NCBI GenBank assembly: GCA_030549495.1
Contig: JAUIRK010000707.1
Coordinates: 1 to 64,000, forward strand
Direction of reading: 5' to 3'
Length of the DNA: 64,000 nt
DNA from: Nectonema munidae
Taxonomy: Eukaryota > Nematomorpha > Nectonematoida > Nectonematidae
Shown here: positions 11,846 through 25,048 of the stretch, in pieces
How the letters are laid out: every line of letters starts with the position of its first letter
Numbering within the stretch: the first letter of the stretch is position 1
Made by a program: the position numbers and the translations under genes
The notes under the pieces: model-generated
What the model was told of the DNA's origin: nothing
Databases searched by the model: none
What the model saw: the letters and a program-made list of their open reading frames with translations, nothing else

Positions 11846-14236
11846 GAGTCATCTCTCGTTATTCGCGTGGGTTACGTACCCTGCGAATACTATATTTTGA
11901 GACGATTGATAAATATACGGGGTATCACCGCGTAAATCTCGCACTAGTGTGCCTTCACGGTACCTCTATTCACAGCTGAAACACTTTACTACCGACATGT
12001 TTCTCTACTCATACTTATATGCTTGAAATTTCTTCTATTTATGATCATATCTTCCAATTCTTTCCCTTTCACTTCTTTGCTAATATCCAAATTTAATATA
12101 AACAAGAAATGTACTTGAAAAACAATTAACAAAAAAACATTTATTAACGAATAAATTATAAAAAAAAATTTAAGTTAAAAAAAAATTTTTTTAAACAATC
12201 AATCTTTAAATGTTTAGCTGAACATATCATGCAAAAAATTTGAAAATATAGCATGAATATAGAAAAACAATAACACCATAAACAAAGGACTATATATCTT
12301 TTATCACTCTTCTAAGTCATCATCAATTGAAGACGACCCTGAGATGTCTGCGGCTTCTTTTTATGCTAAAAACCCAGGCGTTGAAGGTTGTGGCTCAGGA
12401 AGAAATGACACTGGCTCTGTAGACTGCACCGCACGTCTAGACGTCTCCTTTATAAACATGGTGATTGGAAGTTGTGAGCGTTCTCTTCATTTCTTTCATA
12501 ATCTCCATATAAGGAGATATGCCTTCTTCAAATTTGTTTTTAGCAAAAAATGTTCTTTTTAGAGAGGGATCTATCAATGATCCAAGATGTTTTCAAGCTC
12601 TCTGAATTTTTCTAAAGTGTCTTTAGAATTGACTCCTCATCTGTCTGATCTTCTTCACTTCCTCATCGTTTAATAAATCATTCAATTCTTCATTAGTCAA
12701 TTCTTCTACTTTTTCTCCCAGCAACTCTTCACGAATTTCTTCTTCCTCATATCATCAAATCCTTCTTCCCTGTCACGTCTTGCCATAAATTTAATCTCAA
12801 AAACATGTTGATTGGCACTTGGAAATCCAGTGAATTCATTCACAACTGAAGGCCAAAGCTTCTTTCAATGATGAATTCACGCATCCTTCACCCAGTTCGT
12901 CGAGGCTTTCCAAACAATGTGCTAGGTTATAGTTTTGCCACCATGATCGGAGATCTTCGCCTTCATCTATGTCTTTCAACATTATAGTAAACTTTATTTT
13001 GAAATACTTTGCCTTAAACACGGCGATTACTCCTTGATCTATAGGCTGAAGTAAGGAAGTAGTGTTTGGAGGAAGAAATTCAACCTGGATATTGGGATGC
13101 GCAAACTTCAAAGACTGGGGATGCCCAGGATGATTATAAACCAGTAGAAGTACTTTAAACTCCAACCCCTTCCGTTGCAAATATTTTTCCACTACCGAAA
13201 GAAAACAATTGTGAAACCAGTCCGTCATAAGTAGCGATGTCATCCAAGCCTTCTTGTTAGAGCGATAAAATAACGGTAACGTATACATGTTCTTGCCTTT
13301 AAAGCAACGTGTGTGTTTTGCTTTGTGTAGGAGCATAGATTTGATCATATGGCCTGCAGCGATACACATAGAAGCAAAGAAACTCGATCTTTTGCTGCCT
13401 CATTTGTTTAGATAGGAATGTTCTATTAGGCATCCTTTTCCAAAAAAGACTAGTCTCGTCTGCATTGAATACTTGTTCTGGTAGATATCCTTTTTCTTGT
13501 ATCATGTTCTCAAACTCGTTTTGATACCTTTCGGCTGATGCAGTTTCTCCCGTTAACTTAATGATTGTGAAGTGAATATCTCTTTAAAGTTTTCAAACCA
13601 TCTTTTACTTGCTTTAAATGAGAAATCTTCTGCATTTTGGCTGTAATATTCATACAATTTGGCTGCCCTTTTACTGATTACACGGGTGTCCACAGTAATG
13701 AATCTTCTGTTCAAATCCTCAATCCAAATATTTAATGCATTTTCCATTTTGATAATAAAACGATCTCTTACATGCTGAGTCACTTCTGCAGTTGCTACAA
13801 GACAGGCAGCCACTGGATTTCTTATCAACTTTTTAATTGATCTTATTGTGGACTCATTTACTTTAAATTCACGTCCGCAAGCTGCGTAACTTGTGCCACT
13901 TCGAAGCTTGTCCAGTATATCTATTTTTTTCCTTAATGGTCATCACCTTCTTGCTTCTCTTTGCTACTTTTTGGTTCATGACTTTATTCTTCTTGGTTGA
14001 CATAGATTTTAATACAGGAGTCATAAGCAGGGCTAAAGTAGGACAAAAATATTAAAAATGATTGTTTGCAAAGTAGAGAGCTACTGAGTTGTTCACACCC
14101 TAAATGCTACGATGCGGTTGGCAGGTAGTGCGTAAATTACTTCTCAGTATATTAATAAATTTTCCATATAATTCAATTTTTCCTTACAAAATAAGATCCG
14201 CGAATAATCAAAACCGCAAATAACGAGGGATGACTG
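11846..14236 (-). mobile_element. Tigger/pogo DNA transposon with both terminal inverted repeats
   Basis: The ends are inverted copies: agtcatctctcgttatt at the left and, reverse-complemented, cagtcatccctcgttattt at the right, each flanked by TA (11844-11845 and 14237-14238). These ends are the hallmark of Tigger elements of the Tc1/mariner-pogo group, which insert at TA. Length is about 2.4 kb, close to a complete autonomous element. The single gene runs on the minus strand and is described separately. Confidence 0.88.
12326..14024 (-). pseudogene. Tigger-like transposase, inactivated
   Basis: Read from 14024, the N terminus has a CENP-B/Psq-type helix-turn-helix (GTSYAACGREFKVNESTIRS). A CENP-B HTH domain follows (13828-13553, with RFITVDTRVISKRA and SKRWFENF), then the DDE catalytic domain (13505-12836). 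The first catalytic Asp is in VFNADETSLFWKRMP. The second should lie in a LLVDNAPGHP-like motif, but reads LLLVYNHPGHP, a single-base Asp-to-Tyr change. The third is in LLQPIDQGV. The frame breaks in an A run after MTIKEK, again between the HTH and catalytic parts, and near the C terminus. Known: such transposases bind the TIRs and cut and paste at TA. This copy is dead, both by frameshifts and by loss of the second Asp. Confidence 0.85.
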
Positions 14237-14238
14237 TA

Positions 14239-15407
14239 CCATATCAATTATACAAACTATTTTTTGTTTCAATCAAAAAAAATTATAACATTAATTGTTT
14301 GCTAGAGGTCCTTAGCGAAAAATAAAATTAGTGATGTAGGCCTCTTGTCACTGATAGTGTTCAGAGGTTCTTTTCTATAAGAAAGATCGTAATTACAACT
14401 TGTAATTTTTTTTGAGAACATTCATGTATTCTAGCGTTTCATATGAGGAGTTATGATATGAAAACTTTTTTCTTGAAGGTCAATTTATATAACGCAACTC
14501 AAAAGTTTCTCTTAAAGATCAGCCATTACTTCCATATGGCAACTACCTCCTAAAAGATGTGTGCTATACACTTTAGTAGTACGAATAAAGTGTTAAAGGA
14601 TAGAACTTTAAAAAGAAGCCAATTTGAACGATGTGGAAACTAGCAAGATATTTTATGCAATTCTGAAAAATAGTGAAAAAAATCTCTTTTCAATAACCGT
14701 GTATTATTTATTATATAATACTCTAAAAATATTGCAAACATAAAAACACAATAACAAGTATTTATATTGGGATAAAATATTAAAGGATTGGATTTTTAAA
14801 TAAAATATTTACTGATATAACCAGGTGGGGCGAGAGGGTGCATTTAACCCCCCCTAAAATTTTCTGATATAATTCTAGCAAATTTCGAAAAGATTTACGT
14901 ACAATTGCAATTAATTTGTCAATTTTAATGAATTCTCTTCTACAAATAACCAATTTAGAGATATAGAGATTTGACTCTGATCGTAATCTTTTTTAGATTT
15001 AGCTTTTCTTAAAAAATTTCCGGTTACGGGCTTGGATATAACCAAAGGCGTGGCGAGAGAAGAACGGTGTCATCCTAACTGGGAGAAGAAATATTGTTAT
15101 ATTCTATAAAAAAAATTCCTTATAATATAATTTAATATAATTCCTAATAAGGTTATAATTTCTGGATATGCCACTCCATAACAGAAATAATGAGACGAGA
15201 CAGCTACTTGATTATGGTGTAAATTATTTAGAATTGTTGGGAAACTAATGATCTGTCTCATTCACCATACCACTTTGACCATTCAAATTTATTCCTAGTG
15301 CTCAAGCATTTTCTAAATGGGTCTTTTAATGTGTAAAATTTTGGAAGCCCATTGTTGCGTTTGGATTAGTGAAGAATTAGTTTTGAGGTTAAGTTTAGTG
15401 TTTGCAA
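14239..15407. other. Intergenic, nothing firmly recognised
   Basis: AT-rich. A phrase containing ataacca and ggcgagag occurs twice (about 14818 and 15040), probably debris of a dispersed repeat. No coding similarity is seen. Confidence 0.4.
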
Positions 15408-17850
15408 TCGTACATAATAGTGATGATATTCGGTGAAAATTAACTGGTGAATAAGGTGTGCTTATACACCGTAACAGAACCTTAATTCAACTCAAAACCT
15501 TTAGCAAATCATAAATTTTCATATATAAATACCTTTGTATTATATTTTCCGAAATTAGCCGCCTAAAAGATATTAGGCGGTGAATTAACCTGTTAACGAA
15601 AACAAGGTTAATTACCATCACTATATATTTTTTGATATTCTTGACACAAACTTTCCTATTTATTTGTATTAATACACACCTGACACAAAAAACAACTAGA
15701 CATACATACACAACATACTAATACATTTATACTAGATACATATTGACATTAGACACCCATATACTTAAATGTCAAAAACCACATTTATTTTATATAAAGT
15801 GGTAAAAAAATTTGTTTAATTTTCACCTTTTTTATCCACATGCTACTTTCTCAGGGAAGAGATCCATATTGAAGATACAAAAATAGCGGAGAGAAGACTA
15901 AAGCTTACAGAGAGATAAAAAGTATATTCGTACGTCTCAAATTTGTCAATCAAAAGTCCCCAAGGAAATGCTGCACATATGGAGCTCAAGCCTTAGCTAA
16001 ACAAAACCAAGCTGAATGAGGCAGTAAATTTCTTGCTCGATGACAATATACAGTTTAATGATGGCATTGAGCACATATGATGCAGATGTGAAGAATCCAA
16101 GGCCGAAAGCATAGCATTTGGTCGAACTAAGGGAGAATATGAACGGCACACAAAACGTTGAAGCACTAAAGCATGTCATAAAAAATGTGAAGTGCTTCTG
16201 AAAAAAATTTGTATTCTTGCAAACATTATAGGTCATCTCCTCTGGAAAAGGATCAACTTTGATTTTGCCCGAGTCGCTTGCTTCAAAATGATTGAAGAAA
16301 AGGACATTGGAGGCAATGTTTTTGCTCGACATCTTTTTTTGATTTGCGAATGATATGACTTCTTCGTAGTGTCCTTGTAGTGGCGTGAGCGATTGACTCC
16401 CCTTTTCCGATTTTTTCTTTGCCTTCACTGACAACTTCATGCGTTTTTTAAAATGGGAAGAGAAGAGCAAACGAAAAAAACATCAGGGCAAGGATTTTGA
16501 TTAAATGAACAGACGAATGCTTATTTAGTTTCTTCTGCTTTGCCAGCGAAAAAAGAAGAAATTCCATTTCCCAAAAAAGCAATGCCGCTTGCAATTCCTC
16601 GTTTTGACCTAAAATTGTCAAACATTGCGACGAGTGCACAACATGGCGAGTGAAAAGCAAACTCCACGAATCACTACAACAAAATGATAAAGGTGATGAG
16701 GGAGCTGAATGTAGTTGAAATGAGAAGAGTGGAGGCAGCCTGCAATGAATAATGAATTTCTGTACCGAAGTACTGAACCACGAATCTACTCACCGGAGTA
16801 ATTAGAAGTGGAAAAGACCATTAGACTGAATTGATAAAGGAAGCATCATCGTTGTTGAAAGCGTAAATCTCTTGAATATTTTGATTGATAAAAGTAAGGG
16901 AGTAGCCCAAACCATCAACAACAAAAGTTCTAAAGAAGGAAACAAGCACAAGGAGCCATGCCAAATGAGAATTATCTCTTCCTTCTTAGATACCATGGAT
17001 TTCTTCTATAAAATATGCAATGCTTACTTTTATAAACTCCGCCTACCACGAAATATAAAGTTTCTAAATATCATTCACAAATGAGTATAATTCTACAATT
17101 GGTATGAACTAAACGTATTTATAAATTTAATAACTGACCTTATTTATTAAATATAAACTTACAAACTAACTATTCTTAATTGTTTTTAATTTATTAATAT
17201 AATTAGGAAATTCTACAATTGGTCAAGCTACAATCAATAAGGAAATTGTACATTTAATCCAAGAGTTGATTTATGATGATTCAAGAAAAAATTATAGGAT
17301 CATTTTAGCTATTTTGCGCAATTCAACATGTATCGCATCTAATCAACTTTGAAAGTTGGCCTTTGTATTGTTTAGCTAGTTTTTTGTCATTGGAGGGCTA
17401 AGCAAATTCTTTAATTTGATTGAAAAAAAATATTGAATTTTTTTTAAATTTTAACCAATTATATTAAGGGAGAATCGAAACTAATTTCGCACCAATCATT
17501 CCCCTTGTCTAGCTTATTGACAAAATATATAATATAGAGGCAAGTAACATGAATTACCGTAGATTGCTAGTTATCAACAATTAAATACTTGCCGAATAGT
17601 GTGAATTCCTGATTCAATTGCCGTTTGCATAAATTTCAATAGACAAACAAAAGCCACCAAAATAAATTAGTAGTCAACCTGAATCACTATAGTCATACAA
17701 AAATTAACTGTAAATGCACCTAAATGTTGTGATATTTTAAGTACATCAGGAATGCACATTCTCAAATTTTGAGGAAAAGTGGCGAACTTTTTTTATAATT
17801 TTGAAAATTCATTATAAAATAATTTTTGTCCAGTGAACACATCACCATTA
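15408..17850 (-). repeat. Left arm of a large inverted duplication
   Basis: This arm is the reverse complement of 22780-25912, covering the transporter copy and both flanks. Matching landmarks include the flank around 17480-17660, which mirrors 22990-23160 including an identical run naming gtaattcatgtta, and the outer flank around 15410-15510, which mirrors 25830-25912. The left arm is shorter: it lacks about 430 bp found at about 25330-25780 and part of the transporter gene. Confidence 0.85.
15818..16996 (-). pseudogene. Decayed copy of the SLC16-like transporter
   Basis: Mirror copy of the intact gene at 23573-25048. The start ATG is at 16996, with a 4-bp loss within the first codons. TM2-TM6 matches survive in pieces (LKKRM and NKHSSVHLIKILALMFFSF around 16500-16450). 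The charged loop is recognisable (PFPEEMTYNVCKNTNFF). An internal deletion of roughly 260 bp removes TM7 to TM9 and joins HFTFF to MTCFSASTFCVPF. The C-terminal part (FGLGFFTSASYVLNAI) follows, then small deletions. The right copy is intact, so this is the degenerating partner. Like that copy it is intronless, so duplication came after any intron loss. Confidence 0.85.
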
Positions 17851-20104
17851 TTACCCCAAATTATATTTGCATTGTAATGACATCAATACCTTCTATCTTA
17901 ACAAGATACAGAACCGCTCTTATATGATAGAGTCAATGCAAAAACAAACCTATACTTCTTTATGTATATTATTATTTTTACATCATCTATTAGGATTGAG
18001 TACATTTGGTATCTAATCACCTGAATAATGCTTTGGGCTAGAACAAATTCATCACGTGATTGAGAGGACAAATAAGTTCGAAATTTATAGCTTTTCATAA
18101 ACTCATCATGCATTCCTCTGAAAGTAGGATAATCATGCAATTGACACACGCATTTAATACTATAAAAACCAATTTTTTTTTACTTAAAAAAGACGTTGTG
18201 TTATCCTCCAGAAAACATTTTATGATTGAACATGGGGAGAAAAAAATATTTTGAAAGGATGATATTGCATTACATATTTAATTGAATATACTATTGTTTT
18301 AAGGAATTCAAATAGCCAAATAAGTTTTTACCAAATATTCAATTACGTCTTTTAAGGAATTAAAATTGCCAAACGGGGAGACAGTGATAATATGGAATTA
18401 AAGACCTTCAGGTTAAAAAGTTTTTTCTTAAAATTTCAATAAAATTAAAAAAAATCAATCTTTAAATAAAAGCCTAAAAGATAAATATTCAGAAATTTGT
18501 TTAAATTTTTGTAGAATTTTTTGTCTAAACTTATCGTAATATTTTCCTTGTCATATAACAAGACAAAAAATAGTATTAAACATTTAGAATGAAATATGAA
18601 TAAAAATAGTCAGTGCAATTACTAATAAAGTGGAAGATAATAGACAAAATTATAGGAATTTTTTTGACAGCCGAAAAGATAAGACATTAACTAGGTTAAT
18701 CACAGTTATCATAGATATGTAGAATATTTTTAAGAATATATAATACATTTTGGTTTAAAAATTTCTTAAAATATATTTTAGTTCTATTAAAATTTAAAAA
18801 AACCGATTTTAATCAAAATAGGACAATATAAGTTTCTATTTCATTTACAGATATCTTATTTGCAAATAAAAGTTGGATATTAAAAAACCCCTTAATTTTT
18901 TTTCAGAATTAATTTATATTTCCAAAAAAACAATAAGAAAATAAAATTAGTACAAATAAATTTATTTCTATTGTAATTTATTTAAAATAAAAAGTTTATG
19001 AAGATATATTTTAGATTTCATATTTAGAATTGAATTTTAATTGAAATTTTTAAAATAAAAATATCTATTTTAGTTTAAAAAAATCTATACATAAAAATGC
19101 AAAATTATTTCGATTTATATTTTAATTATATTTTTTGTATATTTTTAAAATGTCCTCTTTTTTAATTAATATATAATAATTGAACATTAAATTTATCAAT
19201 CCTAAAATAATATAATTTTACACCTTTAGCATTAAACAAATTAATTTTTATGTGTTCAACTATTTTTTTACACATTTAATAAAATAAACCAAAGAAATTT
19301 TAGAACTATAAAGTCGTGAACGTATTGCCAATTTTGAAATAAATATTTAAGAGGGAATGTTTACATTTATTAAAATTCAATTCTAGTAATTGTGTGTTTC
19401 TATTTGTTAAATTATTCTTAAACATCTACTTCATATTTAACTTAAAATAGTACAACCACTTAACTTCGATCTCTTACATCTTTCTTTTGGTACAAGAATT
19501 AGTTGCCTCGATTTATTTGGGGAATTAAAATAATCTTATGTCTTTTCGTCTATTAGATCAAATTCGCAAGTTCGTTTAATCTCACTCATTTATATGCCGA
19601 AAATATTGAATAATTATATCCGAAAAAAGATCAAAATTTATAATTAACAGACATCGAAAATTATTTTACAACATATTAACTCCATAATTATTTGGGTTTG
19701 TCGTGACAGTATGACCAACAGCTAATAAATAAAATAACCAAATGTACTCTGTAAAAGTCGTATATTTCTTCTAAATTAGCTTTTTAACCTACACGATATG
19801 CTTTTATGCTGCTGCATAAATTACACCCAAATTTAAATCAATTCACAGAATTTCATAAATAAATTTTATATTTATTTTTAATGGCTACCCCAATTTGATT
19901 ATTTAGTTTGCTGTATATAGTTGTGATCTATTATTTGAACTATTTTAATATATAATTCAACAGCGCAAAAATAATTTTGTCCGGCACAGATATAGCTTTA
20001 TTAAAAATTAGTAAATACCAACACGATATTTTGTAAGCTTTTGCCTCTATTTCGCTTATGTTAAATATTTTGTTTTGGGAACTCCAATTTAAAAATAGCG
20101 ATAT
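17851..20104. other. Spacer of the inverted duplication, very AT-rich
   Basis: Long A/T-dominated sequence with only short chance reading frames. No element ends, RNA genes or coding similarity are recognised. Confidence 0.5.
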
Positions 20105-21085
20105 GTGAATATTAACCCTATTAGTGCGCCCCCTCCCTTCACTAAAAATTGGGTGAATAATATCTCTTCAAATTTCGTGATTAATCAAATTTGTGGGTTA
20201 CTTCTAAAAATTTGTTTCCAAAAACATTCATTCCAATTTTCTATGAAATATATGTTTTTAAACGAAATCAACCATGCTGGTTTTATTTTTGGATTTAGGT
20301 TTTGAAAATATCTTAGTTTTAATAAAATTGTGGTTTACGTCTGAAAACTGTCTTCAAAAATATCGCAATTTATGGACTCAGTTTTTGCATTTAGGATTTG
20401 AAAATACCAATAAGTGTCATTCAAATTTACGATTATTCACTTCTAAAATTTGTATTCAAAAATATTGATTCAAATTTTGCATGAAATATATGTTTTATAC
20501 CGAATCGATCATGCTGGTTTCATTTCTGGACTAAGTTTTCGCAATTAGAGATTTTAAAATATGTCAGTGACAATCAAATTTGCGGTTTACCTCTGAAAAC
20601 TCTCCAAAAATATTCTCTCTAATTTTACATGAAATATGTTTTATACCAAATCAACCATATTAGTTTTATTTCTGAATTTAGATTTGCATTTAGGAGTTTT
20701 TAAATGTCTGAAAATGTCAATCAATTGTGCGGTTTACGTCTAATGTCTACAGAAATATTTTTGAAATTTAAATAAAATATCTGTTTTTATACCAAATTGA
20801 AGATGCTGCTTTTATTTTTGGACTCAGTTCTCGTATTTAGGGTTTCAAAATATCTAAACCTTCAATCAGATTCTCGTTTTACGTCTAAAAACTATCTCCA
20901 AAAATATTTTCAAATAAAATATATTTTTTTTACTAAATCGACTATGTTTATTTTATTTCTGTACTCCATTTTGGCTAATACCGTTAAAAATATCTGGAAA
21001 TGAAAATTAAATTAGTGATGTCTGTCTGAATATCATTTCTGTAAAAAAATTTCAAAAAATCGTTATATATTGGTTATATAGTAAA
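20105..21085 (+). repeat. Satellite-bearing element, copy 1 (about six monomers)
   Basis: Degenerate tandem monomers of roughly 100-150 bp. Each carries a cue like tttgcggtttac-ttctgaaaa (near 20190, 20328, 20430, 20578, 20727 and 20870), tatgtttttataccaaat, and catttaggatttgaaaat. The block starts with a motif around gcgccccctcccttcact and ends with a tail (about 20935-21085) containing ctgtaaaaaaatttcaaaaaat. Head, monomers and tail all recur in the same order at 60765-62620, so this is a dispersed unit with internal tandem repeats, not a simple local satellite. It has no coding capacity. Confidence 0.7.
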
Positions 21086-22189
21086 ATTGTAAAATGTTTT
21101 GAAGATTAGTATGAGAGAAGGAAGCAACCTCAAAACTAATTGAAAGGAGAACGTGTGATCAAAAGAAATAATTAAAAAATATATGTATCTTGACTAAATG
21201 GAAAATCTACCATGTTCTAATGAAATAGGAAGTCGTGTAATTATCTAATATTGGGTGCTTCAAAAAAAATTTTACTGTAGAAAAGAAGTTCTTCCTTTAG
21301 AGATGAAAAATCTTTAAATTTATAGCTTGTCATCTAGGATTTCAATTATCATTTAACAGGTAGGAAATCTGAAAATTTAGAATAGGTCAGAGTTAACAAA
21401 AATGACACAGATGCCAATATGTGAGGATTTAGTCACCATAAACATATTTTTTGATTCAAATTGAATTTGTCCATCTTTTTCCTTTTGCATGAAAGAGAGA
21501 ATCTTTTAGATAAAGAAGGTCGATAACTTTTTGTAATTGAACAATAAACATCACGAATGATTTCATCATAAAAAAAACTTTTGAGCTGAGATTGGTTGAT
21601 AAATATTCAGGCTTAATATCTCTTCATATAACCTGATAATAAAATACACGATACTCATAAAAAAGCATCATGGAGATTCTTTAATCAGAATGCTTAAGAG
21701 TGGAAAAAATCTGTTCAAAATAAATGCTTAAAAAAGTTTTTTTGAACACAGATTGCAGAAAAAAAATTTAATTAAAAAAGAGATAGCAAGAAAGAATCAC
21801 CATAGAATGAATAGCAAAATTACATACTTATAATGTAGAGAGAAATGACGTAGTAATACCAGCAAATATCGAATTTGGAGCATATAGTTATTGCTATAAA
21901 ATATTTGCCTCGCTCAAAAATGTATGGCCTCTTGTTCAAATTACTCGCTCTGATCAAATATAGCTTAAATTAGCATTATTATATCAATAAAGTGGAAATT
22001 AATGAAAAGAAATAGATTTTAAATACTTAACCTTAAAACTTTAGACTTAACCCTAAAACAAGAAATGTAATATGAAAAATCTACTGACAAGATAAACAAG
22101 TCTAATAAATACTATAAAAAAAGATATATAATTCATAAAATTAAAAATTATTGAGGAAGGAGGCTAAATCACATTGGAGGCCGTCGCAC
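21086..22189. other. AT-rich spacer, nothing recognised
   Basis: No coding similarity or repeat boundary is seen in this part of the spacer of the inverted duplication. Confidence 0.45.
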
Positions 22190-22450
22190 CCCTGTCTAAA
22201 AAGTATCCATGTTTATTGATAAATTTAAATATATAAAGTGTTATGCCTTTAAAACTGTATGTAAATATAAATTTTTGAAGGAGTATCTAATATAGGCACC
22301 AATTTGTAAGGTTAACTGTATATAATATCAAAATTTTTCATTTTTGATTGATAGTTTTTGAAATGGGAGGGTCATTTAACTACCATGAAAATGGTATCAA
22401 AAGATGCAGCTAGTAGGAAAGTTATGATTTTTGTTATATCATTAATATTC
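22190..22450 (-). repeat. Inverted, isolated head of the satellite-bearing element
   Basis: Reverse complement of the head region found at about 60877-61090. For example, the phrase with ccatgaaaatggtatcaaa and gatgcagctag (22384-22415) mirrors 60877-60910. The tract with the aagtgttatgcc motif mirrors the 61060s. The tandem monomers do not follow, so this is a separate or truncated copy. Confidence 0.55.
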
Positions 22451-23533
22451 TCATCTTACTTAAAAATAATCCTATTTAATATGGCACGTGCCGAAAAATG
22501 TTTTCGTGCTAACTTTTTAATCTAAGAAGAAACATCTAAACATTATGGAATTTTAGAACTCCTTTCTTCTATGATTTTTATCTGAATGTAAGTAATGATT
22601 TTTTTTATTTCAATTTTTTCAAATTCTTCATATTGAGGTTTGAAGTATAATCGGAATAACAATTCTATCGGTGACATTTTCATGAAATTATCCATAAGAA
22701 TTTTCTTTGAGTGCAATTGCACCTGACTAGTTTTATTTTTATTTCATTCCAAATTTTTAATACTATTTTTTTTATATACGCAGTAATAAAAAAATGTGTT
22801 CACTTGAAAAAATTGTTTTATAATAAATTTTCAAATTATAAAAAAAAGTTCGCCCCTCTTCCTCAAAAATTGCATGTGTGATGTACTTGCGTAATTGTAC
22901 TTCAAATATCACAACATTTATGTGCATTTACAGTTCATTTTTTGTGACTCTTGTGATTCCGGTTGACTACTAATTAATTTTGGTGGCTTTTCTTTGTCTA
23001 TTGGAATTTATGCAAACGGCATTTGAATCAGCAGTCACACTATTCGGTAAATATTTAATTGTTGATAACTAGCAATCTACGGTAATTCATGTTACTCGCC
23101 TCTATATTATATATTTTGTGAATAAACTAGACAAGTGGAATGATTGGTCCAAAATAGTCTCAATTTTTTTCCAATCAAATCAAAGAATTTGCTTAGCCCT
23201 CCAATGACAAAAAGACTGGCTAAACAATACAAAGGCCAACTTTCAAAGTTGATTAGATGCGATACATGATGAATTGCGCAAAATAGTTAAAATGATCCTA
23301 TAATTTTTTCTTGAATCATCATAAATCAACTCTTGGATTAAATGTACAATCTCCTTATTGATTGTATCTTGACCAATTGTAGAATTTCCAATTTATGTTA
23401 ATAATTTTAAAACAATTAAGAATAGTTAGTTATATTTAATAAATAAGGTCAGTTATTAAATTTATAAATACGTTTAGTTCATATCAATTGTGAATGATAT
23501 TTAAAAACTTTATATTTCGTGTGAGGCGGAGTT

Positions 23534-23541
23534 TTATAAAA
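23534..23541 (+). promoter_or_regulatory. TATA-like box upstream of the transporter
   Basis: tataaaag lies 32 bp before the ATG at 23573 and is conserved in the decayed mirror copy. Such a short distance would leave a very short 5' UTR. Alternatively ttttatag just before the ATG is a splice acceptor for an upstream non-coding exon. The sequence alone does not decide. Confidence 0.35.
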
Positions 23542-23572
23542 GTAAGCATTGCATATTTTATAGCAGAAATCC

Positions 23573-25048
23573 ATGGTATCTAAGCAAGAAGGAAGAGATA
23601 ATTCTCATTTGGCATGGCTCGTTGTGCTTGTTTCCTTCTTTAGCACTTTTGTTGTTGATGCTTTGGGCTACTCCCTTCCTTTTATCAATCAAAATATTCA
23701 AGAGATTTACGCCTTCGACAACAATGCTGCTTCCTTCATCACTTCAGTCTATTGGTCTCTCCCACTTCTAATTTCTCCGGTGAGTAGATTCGTGGTTCAG
23801 TACTTCGGTACAAGAACTTCGTTATTCATTGCAGGATTTTTGTCTGCCTCCTCTCTTCTCATTTCAACTACATTCAGCTCTCTCATCACCTTCATCATTT
23901 TTCTAGGAGTGATTCCTGGAGTTTGCTTTTCACTCGTCATGATGTGCACTCAAGTCGCCATTTTTAACAATTTTAGGTCAAAACGAGGAATTGCAAGTGG
24001 CATTGCTTTTTTGGGAAATGGAATTTCTTCTTTTTTCGCTGGCAAAGCAGAAGAAACAATAAATAAGCATTCGTCTGTTCATTTAATCAGAATCCTTGCT
24101 CTGATGTTTTTTTCGTTCGCTCTTCTCTCACCATTTTTAAAAACGTATGAATTTGTCAGTGAAGACAAAGAAAAAAAGGAAATCAAGAAAAAATTGGAAA
24201 AGAGGAGTCAATCGCTCACGTCCCTACAAAGACACAACGAAGAAGTCATCATCTTTCGCAAAAGCAAGAAAAGATGTCGGGCACAAACATTCCCTCCAAT
24301 GTCCTTTTCTTCAAGCATTTTTCCCTTTGAAGAATCAAGCGACTCGGGTAGAATCAAAGTTGATTTTTTTCCAGAGGAGATGACCGATAATGTTTGCAAG
24401 AATACAAATTTTTTTCAAAAACACTTCAAATTTCTCAGTCTTTCCCCTAAATTGTGCATATACGCCCTTTGTAGTTTTTTAGTATACTTTGCCGGAAACT
24501 CGCCCTACATGTACTCGTACCAACGCATAATCTCAACTGGCATCTCTGATAGTGCGGCATTTTTCGCGTACTACCTCGCTTTGGGAATCGTGATAGGTCA
24601 CGTCACTTTTGGCTACGCTTCAGACAAGTTAAGCAAGCTGACTTCGACCTCTTCCGCTCCCATATTCCTTTACGCATTTTCCATGGCATGCTTTAGTGCT
24701 TCAACGTTTTGTGTGCCGTTCATATTCTCCCTTAGTTTGACCAAATGCTATGCTTTCGGGCTTGGATTCTTTACATCTGCATCATATGTGCTGGATGCCA
24801 TCATTACACTGGACATTGTGTCATCGAGCAAGAGATTTACTGCCGCATTTAGCTTGGTTTTGTTTAGCCAAGGCTTAGGCTCCATATGTGCAGCATTTCC
24901 TTCGGGACTTTTGATTGACAAGTTTGAGACGTATGACTACACTTTTTATCTCTCTGCAAGCTTTAGTCTTCTCTCCGCTATTTTTGCATCTTCAATTTGG
25001 ATCTCTTCCCTGAGAAAGCAGCATGTGGATAAAAAAGCTGAAAATTGA
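23573..25048 (+). CDS. Monocarboxylate transporter-like (SLC16/MFS) protein, single exon
   Basis: 491 aa, uninterrupted. Twelve hydrophobic segments are visible: six in residues about 14-188 (WLVVLVSFFSTFVVDALGYS; RFVVQYFGTRTSLFIAGF; FNNFRSKRGIASGIAFLG), a charged cytosolic loop of about 95 residues (KKEIKKKLEKRSQSL), and six more from about 285 to 478 (FGYASDKLSK, CYAFGLGFFTSASYV, AAFPSGLLIDKFETYDYTFY). The KRGIASGIA motif after TM4 and the loop-split 6+6 layout are typical of SLC16 monocarboxylate transporters, which move small organic acids across membranes. The DGGWGW-type TM1 signature is absent (HLAWLVVL), so substrate is not predictable and a more distant MFS family is possible. The ATG is followed directly by the first membrane segment. 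AATAAA lies 27 bp past the stop (25075-25080). The gene sits in the right arm of an inverted duplication and has no introns, which could reflect retroposition. Confidence 0.8.
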   Translation: MVSKQEGRDNSHLAWLVVLVSFFSTFVVDALGYSLPFINQNIQEIYAFDNNAASFITSVYWSLPLLISPVSRFVVQYFGTRTSLFIAGFLSASSLLISTTFSSLITFIIFLGVIPGVCFSLVMMCTQVAIFNNFRSKRGIASGIAFLGNGISSFFAGKAEETINKHSSVHLIRILALMFFSFALLSPFLKTYEFVSEDKEKKEIKKKLEKRSQSLTSLQRHNEEVIIFRKSKKRCRAQTFPPMSFSSSIFPFEESSDSGRIKVDFFPEEMTDNVCKNTNFFQKHFKFLSLSPKLCIYALCSFLVYFAGNSPYMYSYQRIISTGISDSAAFFAYYLALGIVIGHVTFGYASDKLSKLTSTSSAPIFLYAFSMACFSASTFCVPFIFSLSLTKCYAFGLGFFTSASYVLDAIITLDIVSSSKRFTAAFSLVLFSQGLGSICAAFPSGLLIDKFETYDYTFYLSASFSLLSAIFASSIWISSLRKQHVDKKAEN

